Positions 25,035-34,487 of a stretch of 64,000 nucleotides of DNA are shown here, one piece after another. Both the position numbers and the translations under genes were made by a program. The stretch's first letter is position 1. The number at the start of each line of letters is the position of its first letter. Source of the DNA: Lachnospiraceae bacterium (GTDB lineage Bacteria; Bacillota; Clostridia; Lachnospirales; Lachnospiraceae); the NCBI GenBank assembly GCA_021770755.1, contig JAETQI010000032.1, forward strand, positions 45,921-109,920, written 5' to 3'. The notes beneath the pieces are model-generated. The model saw only the letters and a program-made list of their open reading frames with translations. It made no database searches and was not told the DNA's origin.

Positions 25035-25955
25035 TTGATTAATGATGATAAGGTATCACGTTTGCTGGATATAGTACGGCATGCAACATCTAAGAAAATA
25101 GCAGGAATTTTATGTAACTGTCAAGGTGAGATATTGTTTAGGATGTTAATAAAACAGAAAAGTTTCACAAAGAATTATTTTGTGCTATTGCTTCCTCCGC
25201 TTTGGTATATCAAAGAAAAATCAATACAATATATTTGTGAGGATATTTTTAACAAATTTGATCTTTTTATCTACCAGCATGTAAAGAAAACATTTTACCA
25301 GCCGTTTTTTGCCACACAGAATATCATACCTTTGTTAAAGAAAGGACATAGGCGGATAGGTATTCCCGATTTATATTTTGACGGATATTTTCCACAAATT
25401 GATCATGTTGACAGACCCACGAATGTGTTACTGAGGAATTTAAGTGGAGACACGATTTTTCAAGTCAGGGATTATTACATAGAGGAGACATATAAAAGAA
25501 CAAATTCCATAACGAAAACGAAAGAACTGCTTTTGCTGGAAGAAGGCAGCAGTATGGTTTTTGATAAGGGAAAAGTCATACAAAAATGGAATAATGCCAT
25601 TGAGAGGATGATAGATGCAGAAAAAAATGTCGATTTGAAAATGTCAGATTACATATTGGATAATATCAAAGGAAGAAGATTGTTTGTGGCTGCCCATAAC
25701 CCTGTCAATGAATTAATGTATGTCGAGACTGAGAGGTTGATGGAAATGCTGGATCTGCCCTTCGGGCAGTTTGATTATGAGGCTATGATGAATTTTGAAG
25801 GGGCGCAGGAGGTAATCTATCCATTTGTTAAAAAGGTGTTGGACTTAAAATTTAATTCGGAACAATACTATGCAAACAAAACGTTTGTAGATAAAAAATA
25901 TAGGATAGAGGAATATATCGAACTTTACATTAGGAACATATGTGAATTCGAGTAG
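25035..25955 (+). CDS. Divergent WcbI-type polysaccharide acyltransferase candidate
   Basis: 306 residues. The N-terminal GILCNCQGEILFRML matches the GNC-Q/H start of the WcbI family, and the C-terminal block (SDYILDNIKGRRLFVAAHNP, VNELMY, YPFVKKVLDLKF) aligns closely with that of the two clearer WcbI proteins at 31319 and 45459 (VDYILENYRVRKLFYDMGHP, VNEIL, YPIVRKVLKMNW). WcbI of Burkholderia is needed for capsule acetylation. It has no added Rossmann module, unlike its two relatives. Start TTG at 25035 with GGAG nine bases upstream. Confidence 0.6.
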   Translation: MINDDKVSRLLDIVRHATSKKIAGILCNCQGEILFRMLIKQKSFTKNYFVLLLPPLWYIKEKSIQYICEDIFNKFDLFIYQHVKKTFYQPFFATQNIIPLLKKGHRRIGIPDLYFDGYFPQIDHVDRPTNVLLRNLSGDTIFQVRDYYIEETYKRTNSITKTKELLLLEEGSSMVFDKGKVIQKWNNAIERMIDAEKNVDLKMSDYILDNIKGRRLFVAAHNPVNELMYVETERLMEMLDLPFGQFDYEAMMNFEGAQEVIYPFVKKVLDLKFNSEQYYANKTFVDKKYRIEEYIELYIRNICEFE

Positions 25956-26000
25956 GAAGTTTTGTGTGTTTCGTGGTTTTATGGATTTGGAGGACAAAAA

Positions 26001-26660
26001 GTGAAAGTTCTTTTTGGCAGAAAGCTTGGGTTTGAGTTAATTAAACTTTTGACGAGTATTATACGTGGAATTTCCAAACTGATGGGAGGATATCCGGATA
26101 TATTAGGTGCACATAACAGGGGATATGTCGAAGAGTATGTCAGCAGACATAGAGGATATATTAAAAGGGCTGATAACGTACTGGAGTTTGGTGGAGGAAT
26201 TACATATTCAAAAAAATACAACGCAAAAGTAAAGATGGCAGCATGGAGTGGACATAAGGAGAGGTGGAAAGGATGCGATTATTATTTTGATCTGACTGAT
26301 CCAGATACACTGCCTCAGGAGAAATTTGATTGTATTGTACTGACTGAGGTATTGAACTGTGTTATTGATATTAATCTCGCACTAGATAGTTTGAAAAGGC
26401 TATTGACAGATCAGGGGATCTTAATTATTACAGTACACGGCCCAGTTTTATGTAATAGTGAGATTATAGGATTCTATTCCAGGTATGGTATAGAACAGAT
26501 ATGTAAACGACATTTTAGGAAAGTATTTAATATAGAAGAGTATGGAGATTTCAATCATGCGGTAGCTGCTTTGCTGGGAATTGGCAGAATAATGGGAAGG
26601 GAATCTATAAAAACAGGTGATCATATTACAATAACAACAGGGTTATGTTGTCAAAAATAA
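26001..26660 (+). CDS. Methyltransferase-like protein (DUF268-like)
   Basis: About 219 residues. A degenerate class I methyltransferase fold is suggested by VLEFGGGITYSKKYNAKV (about 50-67), DYYFDLTDPDTLPQEKFDCIVLTEVLNCV and LKRLLTDQGILIITVHGP. These patterns fit the DUF268/type 11 group found in surface-sugar loci. GTG at 26001 has GGAGGA six bases upstream; the frame opens earlier, at 25962, with unusual residues and no binding site. The acceptor is unknown. Confidence 0.6.
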   Translation: MKVLFGRKLGFELIKLLTSIIRGISKLMGGYPDILGAHNRGYVEEYVSRHRGYIKRADNVLEFGGGITYSKKYNAKVKMAAWSGHKERWKGCDYYFDLTDPDTLPQEKFDCIVLTEVLNCVIDINLALDSLKRLLTDQGILIITVHGPVLCNSEIIGFYSRYGIEQICKRHFRKVFNIEEYGDFNHAVAALLGIGRIMGRESIKTGDHITITTGLCCQK

Positions 26661-26699
26661 AAAGGATGATAAATAAAAAAATAAGAGAAGAGGGCAGAA

Positions 26700-27476
26700 A
26701 TGAAACAGCGCTTTAGTGAGTTGATTCATCATACGATCAGTAATTACAAATATTATATAGAACAATTCATGGATATGAGGAACTGTATCTGCAAATATGG
26801 AAGTTATCCATATCCAAAATATATGGTCTTGCCGGAAAAAAGGTTAATTTATCTGGAAATGCCCAAAGTAGCCAATAGCGCCATAAAGGCCAGTATGCTG
26901 AATAAGGAGTTTCCAGATGCTTTTTCCATACAGGAAGAGTCCCTGAAATATACAGAGCATAGTCTTAATGTGAAACATCGCAATTATTATAAGTTTACAT
27001 TTGTCAGAAATCCAATGGAACGGGTAGTTTCATGTTATGAAAACAAATATCATGGGGATCAGAAAACGATCGGAATTAATATAAAAGAATATGATCATTA
27101 TTTATTTGGATACATAAAGAAAGATAGGGGGTTTTCAAATTTTCTGTTCCGGATTGCATTGATACCGGACGCCTATAAAGATCAGCACTTTAAGCCGCAG
27201 TATAAGATTGCATATGATCAGAACAATAAAAAGCTAGTTAATTATATAGGAAAATACGAAAGATTAAATGAGGAATATGGGAAAATCGCACAAAAGTATG
27301 GTTTGGCACAATTGAATGTCTACAATAAAACACAGCGGAAAAATTATATGGAGTATTACAATCGATGGACAGTGTATTTGGTTTATCTTATTTATAGAAA
27401 GGACATACAGTATTTTGGATATATGAAAGAGTATCGAAAGTTACTTGATTATGTTAGGAGAAAAAAGAAGAAATGA
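26700..27476 (+). CDS. PAPS-dependent carbohydrate sulfotransferase (Sulfotransfer_2 type)
   Basis: 258 residues with both PAPS motifs of the Golgi-type carbohydrate sulfotransferases. The 5'-phosphosulfate loop is LEMPKVANSAIKASM (52-66), comparable to xxxPKVAGTS in the HNK-1/chondroitin group. The 3'-phosphate site is FVRNPMERVVSCYENK (101-116), comparable to RDPFERLLSAYxxK. It has no membrane anchor and would act in the cytoplasm on a sugar acceptor. PAPS can be made by cysD and cysNC at the right end of the same island. The stop overlaps the next start (ATGA). Confidence 0.78.
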   Translation: MKQRFSELIHHTISNYKYYIEQFMDMRNCICKYGSYPYPKYMVLPEKRLIYLEMPKVANSAIKASMLNKEFPDAFSIQEESLKYTEHSLNVKHRNYYKFTFVRNPMERVVSCYENKYHGDQKTIGINIKEYDHYLFGYIKKDRGFSNFLFRIALIPDAYKDQHFKPQYKIAYDQNNKKLVNYIGKYERLNEEYGKIAQKYGLAQLNVYNKTQRKNYMEYYNRWTVYLVYLIYRKDIQYFGYMKEYRKLLDYVRRKKKK

Positions 27477-28390
27477 ATAAAGTACCAATTGTGTTTACTT
27501 TTACAGATGATTTTATTGTTCCGGCATATATAGCAATTAAATCACTGATGGATTATGCCAGTGATGCTACAGAGTATGAAATTATTGTTTTTCATTATGA
27601 TCTGGGAAGAAAGCACATATCTGAATTGGAAAATTTAGTCGCTTTGGCAGGGCATCATACGATTAAATTCGAGTGGGTCGATAAGAAGAGATTCAGGAGA
27701 TATCCCCAGAGTACACACTGGCCTGTCATTGTGTATATTAGGCTGTTTTTGCCGGAATTATTAGAAACGTATGATAAGATAATTTATTCAGATGTAGATG
27801 TTTTGTTTCAGGGGGATTTGTCAGATGTATTTCAAATAAATATGGAAGGTTATGATTGGGGCGGCATCAGGGCAGAGATAAATAGCAGGAATATGATAGG
27901 CCATAAATATTTTGAGAATAATCCAAATAAATACATTTATATGTCTGGATTTATGATATGCAATCTAAGGCGGATGCGTGAGACAGGATTTACAGATATT
28001 ATCAGGGATAATATCCGAAAATACGCTGATGATCTGCAGATGTTTGATTTGGATATATTGAATATGTCATCGAGTCGTATTAAAAAAGTACCTTTCCGAT
28101 ATGCAATTCCGATTAACCTGTATGAACACAAAAATATACGGGATACATATGAATATTCGTATATGAAAAAGGTATATACAAATGATGAAATGGAAGAAGA
28201 AAAACAGAAAAAGAAAATTATTCACTACGCAGGCGGGAGGGGAAAACCGTGGCTTATTTTATATCCGGATCGTAAATATTATCAATATATATGTGCGCTG
28301 CCTAAGGAGTTAGAAAAGATATATAAAAGGAATCGGATGGAAGCGCTCAGGCAAGGCATGGCGAAATTAAAAAGTAAAATATGGGGATAA
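27473..28390 (+). CDS. Glycosyltransferase family 8
   Basis: 305 residues. GT8 landmarks are VFTFTDDFIVPAYIAIKSL at the N-terminus, the metal-binding DxD in IIYSDVDVLF (D107-V-D109), a GFMICNL segment and IIHYAGGRGKPW near the C-terminus, where the His belongs to the metal site. These retaining enzymes usually transfer glucose or galactose from UDP-sugars. It is coupled to the sulfotransferase gene by a 4-base overlap, so the two may act on the same sugar. Confidence 0.87.
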   Translation: MNKVPIVFTFTDDFIVPAYIAIKSLMDYASDATEYEIIVFHYDLGRKHISELENLVALAGHHTIKFEWVDKKRFRRYPQSTHWPVIVYIRLFLPELLETYDKIIYSDVDVLFQGDLSDVFQINMEGYDWGGIRAEINSRNMIGHKYFENNPNKYIYMSGFMICNLRRMRETGFTDIIRDNIRKYADDLQMFDLDILNMSSSRIKKVPFRYAIPINLYEHKNIRDTYEYSYMKKVYTNDEMEEEKQKKKIIHYAGGRGKPWLILYPDRKYYQYICALPKELEKIYKRNRMEALRQGMAKLKSKIWG

Positions 28391-28398
28391 GTTGAAAA

Positions 28399-29448
28399 AT
28401 GATATATGTGTCAGGGAATGAAAGTGTGCAGCGTGTGTTCTGCAGTAGTATAAAGGATTACCTCAACAGTGAAAATTCTGTCATGGTTTTAGATAAGATT
28501 GAAGATTTTACCGAGGTGATGAAAACAGAAGAAGATATGTCAAGAGTGGCAGTACTTCTGCCCACGGCAGATGATGTTGAGATGCTTGACAAGATTGGAA
28601 CTATAGAAAACATATATTCCATATCTGATATTGAAGATTTTCTCGGGCATATGGAATTATTTGCTGGGAAACCAGTTCTTCCTTATATAGAGATGCATCT
28701 TAGTGATCATTGCAATTTAAACTGTAAAGGGTGTGGTCATCTAAGTAATATTGCTCCTGAAAAGTTTGCGGATTATGATCAGTTTGCAAAAGATATACAT
28801 AAGTTAAAGGAACTGTTCAGTCACATAAAAAAAATCCGTTTGATGGGCGGGGAGCCTTTTCTCAATCCGAGTCTGGCGGAATTTGCAGAATTGGTCAGAT
28901 CGGAAAACCGTGACACAGATATAAGGATTGTTACTAATGGTTTATATTTTGGTTCGAACAGCGAGTATACATTAAAACGGCTGGCTGACCTGAATATACA
29001 GTTAGATATTTCGAGTTATCCGCCTACAGTAAAGAGAAAAGAACAAATAGCTGCGATTCTGAACAGGTTTGGCGTGATTTATCATTTTTCTGAAAATATA
29101 AATAAGTTTTTAAAATTTAGGAATCCGGACTTTAATAAAGACATTCATGTATCATATGAACACTGCCATATGAAGATGTGTACATTTTTGAGAGATGGGG
29201 AAATGGCGGCATGTAGTTTTCCGGTAATTTACTCACAACTGGATACGTTTATGAGAGGAAGATTTGCGGTTGATAGTGATATTATCCATATACATAATCC
29301 GGATATAAATGGCTGGGAAGTCACATGGAAATTGACGCATCCGTTAAATTCATGCCGTTATTGCAGGACAGACAGACCTGAATTTTATGTCTGGGAACCA
29401 AGGCAGAAGTCTGGGGCATTGTGTGCGGATTGGTTTGTAGGGGAATAA
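28399..29448 (+). CDS. Radical SAM protein of the glycan island
   Basis: 349 residues. The radical SAM cluster motif is CNLNCKGC (C105, C109, C112), followed by RLMGGEPFLNP and RIVTNGLYF. The C-terminal part contains further cysteines (HCHMKMC, AACSFP, CRYCRT) that could hold an auxiliary SPASM-like cluster. The first 90 residues are a separate domain I do not recognise. The gene lies 9 bases behind the GT8 gene and leads directly into the next two. A sugar epimerase, dehydrogenase or methylthiolase role cannot be distinguished. Confidence 0.75.
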   Translation: MIYVSGNESVQRVFCSSIKDYLNSENSVMVLDKIEDFTEVMKTEEDMSRVAVLLPTADDVEMLDKIGTIENIYSISDIEDFLGHMELFAGKPVLPYIEMHLSDHCNLNCKGCGHLSNIAPEKFADYDQFAKDIHKLKELFSHIKKIRLMGGEPFLNPSLAEFAELVRSENRDTDIRIVTNGLYFGSNSEYTLKRLADLNIQLDISSYPPTVKRKEQIAAILNRFGVIYHFSENINKFLKFRNPDFNKDIHVSYEHCHMKMCTFLRDGEMAACSFPVIYSQLDTFMRGRFAVDSDIIHIHNPDINGWEVTWKLTHPLNSCRYCRTDRPEFYVWEPRQKSGALCADWFVGE

Positions 29449-29450
29449 AT

Positions 29451-30668
29451 ATGGCGGATGAAAATTTGTTATTGAACTATTATCCTATTATCTTTGAGGA
29501 CGCGGTAGAGTATGATCACTCTATATGGTTTGCCGCAAGCAGCTTTAACGGGATATTTCGAATGAACCCTGATCTGGGGGACATGGAGTATATTGGACAA
29601 CTCCCCTTAGAAGATAGAGTTGGGTTATGTAGTTCAGTCAAGTGTTATAATGGAAAATTGTATTTTGTACCATGTAATGCAGAAAAGATAATAGAGTTTG
29701 ATGTGCAAACAAGAGAGTATACAAGTTATAAAGTGCCATATGAATACGGAGGATTTTATGGGGCAGGGCAGTATCGGAACTATATCTATTTTTGGAGTTA
29801 CGAGAAATTTGTAATAGTACGATTTGACATGGACAATAAGAAATTTGTAAAAATTGAGAATTCCCTGATGGATATAAAGGCGGGCAGCAGGGCATGTATG
29901 TATCATGATGGATATTGGTCATTTGCGCTTGTAAGAGATTTTTGTATTGTTCAGGATCATCTATTTATTCCTTCTTCGGCGATAGGTGTAGTGTTCGATA
30001 TCGATATGAAAGCAGGCAGTATGCAGGTATGGGAGGTGGAGGGGACAAAAGGCCTTCATACGATATGTTTTGACGGGACGGGATTTTGGCTTTCGGAAGT
30101 TGAAAATCGTCTTGTGTATTGGCAGCCGGATAAAAATGTAACGAAATTCATTCCGATTGATGCCTCGGTTCGTATATGTGATGCCCGGCTGAGTATTTGT
30201 AACGGTTCAAAGATATTTTTCAGTATGGATAATAGTAGTGAGATTTTGACATTGGATGCCAGGGATGTAAAGGTTCAAATTATACAGGACTATAAGAAGG
30301 AAAATGTGTATTGGACTTCGGAATTGCATACATTTAAGACTGTATTCATGAAAGAGATGTTTGGTAAAGTATGGGTTATGGACTCTGTGGATGCATCTTT
30401 ACAGACCATAGAAAATGGTAACAGGATTCTGTATAGGGTAAGGCTGAATTCTGGAATAAATGAGTTTATAAGGGATAGGATGAATAGTTATTTTTTGCGT
30501 GTAGGAGCAGAACTGGATTTCCCGGGATACCAATTGCCAGATTATATTAAGATTCTGCTATGCAGCTATAAGGATAAAAACAAGGATATAGATTTGGGAG
30601 TGGTAAAAAGGTCAATTGGCGAACAGATTCACTGCGAGGTAAAAAAAACATATGGAGCTGAAGATTAA
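29451..30668 (+). CDS. Putative beta-propeller protein, function unknown
   Basis: A 405-residue protein with repeated blade-like strands rich in aromatic residues (IWFAASSFNGIFRMN, KLYFVPCNAEKIIEFD, YIYFWSYEKFVIVRFD, GFWLSEVENRLVYWQ, KIFFSMDNSSEILTLD), suggesting about six propeller blades. No catalytic motif is clear. ATG at 29451 follows AGGGGA two bases after the radical SAM stop. It overlaps the PIG-L gene by 17 bases, so the three proteins are probably made together. A role in binding the substrate or glycan is a guess. Confidence 0.5.
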   Translation: MADENLLLNYYPIIFEDAVEYDHSIWFAASSFNGIFRMNPDLGDMEYIGQLPLEDRVGLCSSVKCYNGKLYFVPCNAEKIIEFDVQTREYTSYKVPYEYGGFYGAGQYRNYIYFWSYEKFVIVRFDMDNKKFVKIENSLMDIKAGSRACMYHDGYWSFALVRDFCIVQDHLFIPSSAIGVVFDIDMKAGSMQVWEVEGTKGLHTICFDGTGFWLSEVENRLVYWQPDKNVTKFIPIDASVRICDARLSICNGSKIFFSMDNSSEILTLDARDVKVQIIQDYKKENVYWTSELHTFKTVFMKEMFGKVWVMDSVDASLQTIENGNRILYRVRLNSGINEFIRDRMNSYFLRVGAELDFPGYQLPDYIKILLCSYKDKNKDIDLGVVKRSIGEQIHCEVKKTYGAED

Positions 30669-31275
30669 CAAACAGGATAGAATTTTGATTTTAACGCCTC
30701 ATCCCGATGATGAAAGTATAGGATGCGGAGGATTATTATTGCGGTACGCTGGCCAGTGTGATGTCATTTTATTGACGGATGGGGCAAAAGGAAACCGTGA
30801 CTGGTCAGAGGAAAAGACATGTAAAGCTAGAAAAAAAGAATTTCAGAAGGTCATGAAATGGCTGGGTGTCAGAAAATATGGGATGTTGAACATACCAGAC
30901 CTAAGATTAAGTGAATACAAAGGTAGATTGGATAAAATTGATCTGCGAGGCTATGATTATGTTTTGGTTCCGGGGAGAAATGAGACACATCCAGACCATA
31001 AGGTAGTATATGATGAAATTAGAAAAAATATAAAAAGGAGAAGAATAACAGTTAAGCTATTGGAATATGAAGTCTGGACACCAATGGTAGAGCCATCCCA
31101 TTATCTGGATATAACGGAAATAGTTGGAAGGAAGAAAAGCCTGATTCAAATATATCAGTCCGCTTTGATGCATATAGATTATGACAGAAGAATAACTGCA
31201 TTGAATTATTACAGGGGGATTCATTATGGGCGCCAATTTGTGGAATGTTATCGGCTCACGGAGTATGTGTATTAG
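30652..31275 (+). CDS. PIG-L family deacetylase
   Basis: 207 residues of the zinc-dependent GlcNAc-PI de-N-acetylase fold (PIG-L, LmbE). The metal motif is PHPDDE (16-21; H17, D20) and the second histidine set is HPDH (113-116). Members remove acetyl groups from N-acetylated sugars. In this context it probably deacetylates a GlcNAc-type residue of the glycan or its precursor. Start overlaps the upstream gene. Confidence 0.85.
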   Translation: MELKINKQDRILILTPHPDDESIGCGGLLLRYAGQCDVILLTDGAKGNRDWSEEKTCKARKKEFQKVMKWLGVRKYGMLNIPDLRLSEYKGRLDKIDLRGYDYVLVPGRNETHPDHKVVYDEIRKNIKRRRITVKLLEYEVWTPMVEPSHYLDITEIVGRKKSLIQIYQSALMHIDYDRRITALNYYRGIHYGRQFVECYRLTEYVY

Positions 31276-31318
31276 ATGTGCCAAAGTATTTTGCGCATAT
31301 TGCTGAGGGGAACATATT

Positions 31319-32467
31319 ATGCAGGATATGGATTACAAGGGTGGAAATAAATTTGTTGTATTTGGAACCGGGTTAGAGGCTGTAAAATGTATATATTATT
31401 GGCAGAATAGAGGAATCGAAATTGCATATTGTTTAAATAATAACTGTAAGGAGGAACAATTTTGCGGCTATCCGGTATATGAGCCTGATCAGGAAAATCT
31501 ACAATCTGTATTTATTTTTGTTGCATCAAAAGAACAAGTGTATCCTATTATCAGTAAACAACTCCGGGAAAACGGGCGGGTAGAATTTAAAGATTACATT
31601 TTTTATGAATGGGCATATAAAAAACTGGTATTGCTTCATGGGAATTGTCATATGGCAATTGTTAGTTCTTTTCTCTTGTCATCAGAAGCGTTTAGCAGCC
31701 AGTTTTCTATATATCCCAATCCTCCTATCTGCGAAAACAAAGAAGGAAGAATAGATAAGGCGGTATTGGTAAACTGCGATGTGTGGATTCATGAGGATAT
31801 CCGGATTGATAATGAATTTGGATATTACCTGTCAGATGAATATATGAGACCGCTGTTTAGAACAGATGTGATTGAAATTACGATTCCGCATTTATTTGGT
31901 TTGGGAAAAGCATTTTTCCCCCAGTCAGAGTGGAATCACCGAAATAAAAAGATAAAAAATGGAGAAGACGCAAACGGAATGTTTCCACATGCTGATAAAG
32001 TGATCGATCAATGTGTGAAACAGGGAATGAGAAAGGCAGACATCATAAACTATTGTATGAGTGATGCTGCAATTGACAGGGATGAGATTGAGAACAATTT
32101 CAAACTGTATACCGATAAGATGCGAATGAGGGAACAGAAGTGGGATATTAAAATAGTAGATTATATTTTAGAGAATTATAGGGTGCGAAAACTATTTTAT
32201 GATATGGGCCATCCGGTCAATGAAATTTTGGAGATAATTAGTTCTGCGGTATTAGAGAAACTTGGTATTACAGACAAATGCATTACTGCGCATGAAAGCC
32301 TGGATGTTCATGAAGAACCTGTATATCCGATTGTGCGGAAGGTTTTAAAGATGAATTGGAGCGATGGACTGCTAAGAAAGAGCATGGCTGGGAAAAAAGC
32401 AGGCAGTGAAATGAATTTTGAAGAATATATAAAAGAGTATTTATGGTGGTGTCATGGGATAAAATAG
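31319..32467 (+). CDS. WcbI-type acyltransferase candidate with N-terminal Rossmann-like module
   Basis: 382 residues. Residues about 8-95 are the island's recurrent module (FVVFGTGLEAVKCIYYW, IAYCLNN, FIFVASKEQVYPII). The WcbI domain begins near 100 with VLLHGNCHMAIVSSFLL; its HGNCH signature is typical. It continues to the C-terminal YPIVRKVLKMNW block. The protein is paralogous along its whole length to the one at 45459-46607. WcbI is needed for capsular polysaccharide acetylation in Burkholderia. Donor and acceptor here are unknown. Confidence 0.68.
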   Translation: MQDMDYKGGNKFVVFGTGLEAVKCIYYWQNRGIEIAYCLNNNCKEEQFCGYPVYEPDQENLQSVFIFVASKEQVYPIISKQLRENGRVEFKDYIFYEWAYKKLVLLHGNCHMAIVSSFLLSSEAFSSQFSIYPNPPICENKEGRIDKAVLVNCDVWIHEDIRIDNEFGYYLSDEYMRPLFRTDVIEITIPHLFGLGKAFFPQSEWNHRNKKIKNGEDANGMFPHADKVIDQCVKQGMRKADIINYCMSDAAIDRDEIENNFKLYTDKMRMREQKWDIKIVDYILENYRVRKLFYDMGHPVNEILEIISSAVLEKLGITDKCITAHESLDVHEEPVYPIVRKVLKMNWSDGLLRKSMAGKKAGSEMNFEEYIKEYLWWCHGIK

Positions 32468-32488
32468 CACGATGATCATGGGGGAAAT

Positions 32489-33493
32489 ATGAAGCCATAC
32501 CTGAGTATAATTGTTCCTGTATATAATACAGAGAAATATTTGGAGAGATGTATTGGGTCGATTCTCGAACAAAGATTTGGAGAATACGAATTAATACTAG
32601 TTGATAATGGTTCAACGGATAAGAGTCTGATTATCTGTAAAACGTATGAGGAAAGAGACGACCGCATTAGAGTAATTCATAAGGAACATGGAGAAGTAAT
32701 GAGTGCCAGAAAGGCAGGATTTGATATATCTCAGGGGAAGTTTGTTTCTTTTGTGGACAGTGATGATTGGATGGAACCAGATTATTATGATATTTTAATG
32801 GATTACACAAAACTTGAAGACGTTGATATCATTCTGATGTCTGGATATCAGGAGGATAGTGGCCAAAAATGTCGCAAGGTTCAGGCGAGATTGAGACAAG
32901 GTGTATATCATAAAAATGATATTATTAAGATTTTAGTACAAGGAGGTATTATTCCCTCTCTGTGGCTGAAAATTTTTAGAAGTGAGTTAGTTGGAAAAAA
33001 TATCAGTTTTATCAGCGATAATGTGTTTCGGGGTGAAGATTTACTGTGTTCATATGCATGTTTGATGGATGCCCATACTGTTATGGTTCAAAATAACAAT
33101 CAGTATCATTATGTGCAGCATGGTTCTTCTCTTATGCGTCAATATATGAAAGAGCATAGGAAGAGTTTGTATTATTTAGTTAGGGCTATAAAGAAAATCA
33201 GAAATGAAAAAAAAGCATATTTTTTAGACTTCCGATGGAATCAGTTTATTCAACAAGAATTATTGTATCTGATTTTAAATGAATGTAAAAGTACCAGGTT
33301 TTTGATGGGAATAGAAGAAGTAACAATTTTAAAAAATAAATTTAAATATTTGGGACTGCCGGACATTATGATAGGAAAAGAGGGAACAAATGCTTTAAGA
33401 GCGAGGAAAAAAGAGGAAAAAATTGCCTTGTATCTGTATAGGTTTAAAATATTCTGGTTGCTAAATATGTATGTGAAAAAAAATTTTTTTTAG
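32489..33493 (+). CDS. Family 2 glycosyltransferase
   Basis: 334 residues of the GT-A fold. The opening is LSIIVPVYNTEKYLERC, with ILVDNGSTDKS for the nucleotide and FVDSDDWMEPDYY carrying the metal-binding DxD-like motif. The C-terminal half is alpha-helical and rich in Lys and aromatic residues. It is followed 10 bases later by a second GT2 gene of the same design, perhaps an old duplication. No transmembrane segment is seen, so it would act on a cytoplasmic or membrane-associated acceptor. Confidence 0.9.
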   Translation: MKPYLSIIVPVYNTEKYLERCIGSILEQRFGEYELILVDNGSTDKSLIICKTYEERDDRIRVIHKEHGEVMSARKAGFDISQGKFVSFVDSDDWMEPDYYDILMDYTKLEDVDIILMSGYQEDSGQKCRKVQARLRQGVYHKNDIIKILVQGGIIPSLWLKIFRSELVGKNISFISDNVFRGEDLLCSYACLMDAHTVMVQNNNQYHYVQHGSSLMRQYMKEHRKSLYYLVRAIKKIRNEKKAYFLDFRWNQFIQQELLYLILNECKSTRFLMGIEEVTILKNKFKYLGLPDIMIGKEGTNALRARKKEEKIALYLYRFKIFWLLNMYVKKNFF

Positions 33494-33503
33494 GAGACTG
33501 GTT

Positions 33504-34487
33504 ATGGAAGTGCTGCAAGGTTTAATTAGTGTTATTGTTCCAGTTTATAATGTGAAGGAATATTTGAACCGATGTATGGAATCATTAGTATATCAAACAT
33601 ATACAGATATAGAAATACTGGTTGTGGATGATGGATCAGATGATGGCAGCAGTGAAATATGCGATCAATGGCAGCAGACAGATAGACGGATCAGTGTTTT
33701 TCATAAACAAAATGGCGGATTGTCGAGTGCTAGAAATTTAGGCTTAAACTATGCTAAAGGTGAGTTCATTACGTTTGTAGATAGTGATGATTATGTTGAT
33801 TTAGATATGTATGAAATAATGATCACACAAATGAAAGAAGGTATAGATATTGTTTCATGCGGAACAGTTTTGGAATGGTCAGAACGAAGTCAGCAACACA
33901 ATAGGGCATTATTCTTGCCAGAAAATAAAAACAGCTTTGTAAGATATACAAAAGAAAATGCAATCCATGAGCTGCTTCTTACAAGAAGTTTTTCATTTTC
34001 GGTTTGTGATAAGATATTCCGCAGATGTTTTTTTGAGCGTGTACGATTTCCCTTGGGCAGGACAAGCGAGGATTTGCCAGTAGTGTTTCGTATTTTTTTA
34101 AGGAGCACAAACATCGTGAACATTGGACGAGTGAAGTATCACTATGTATGCAGAGAAAACAGTATATGTAGAAAAAGCTTTTTTTTCAGGCGGGTTGACT
34201 GCTGTCTGTTTGCCGGAGAGATCTGTAGAGAAGTAACCATATATTATCCGCAGTTTATAAGGCAGGCAGAACTGATGTATATGAGAAATCTGATGGGGAC
34301 TATATATAAAATGCAGGAATGTGATGAAAGAAAAAAATATTTACATATTGAGGAGCGTTTGCGGAAAGCACTTTTTAATATGTATATCAGAAATGGTTTC
34401 AATTCATATATGAGTAATTTGGAAAGGAAAAAGATAATTCAATGTATTTTGGCAATTCGTTGTTTGGGAGACAACAGAATCAAATGA
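33504..34487 (+). CDS. Family 2 glycosyltransferase
   Basis: 327 residues of the GT-A fold: LISVIVPVYNVKEYLNRC, LVVDDGSDDGSSEICD, GGLSSARNLGL and FVDSDDYVDLDMY, all usual GT2 motifs. The ribosome site GGAG is eight bases upstream. Its TGA overlaps the ATG of the next glycosyltransferase (ATGA). The sugar specificity cannot be inferred. Confidence 0.9.
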   Translation: MEVLQGLISVIVPVYNVKEYLNRCMESLVYQTYTDIEILVVDDGSDDGSSEICDQWQQTDRRISVFHKQNGGLSSARNLGLNYAKGEFITFVDSDDYVDLDMYEIMITQMKEGIDIVSCGTVLEWSERSQQHNRALFLPENKNSFVRYTKENAIHELLLTRSFSFSVCDKIFRRCFFERVRFPLGRTSEDLPVVFRIFLRSTNIVNIGRVKYHYVCRENSICRKSFFFRRVDCCLFAGEICREVTIYYPQFIRQAELMYMRNLMGTIYKMQECDERKKYLHIEERLRKALFNMYIRNGFNSYMSNLERKKIIQCILAIRCLGDNRIK

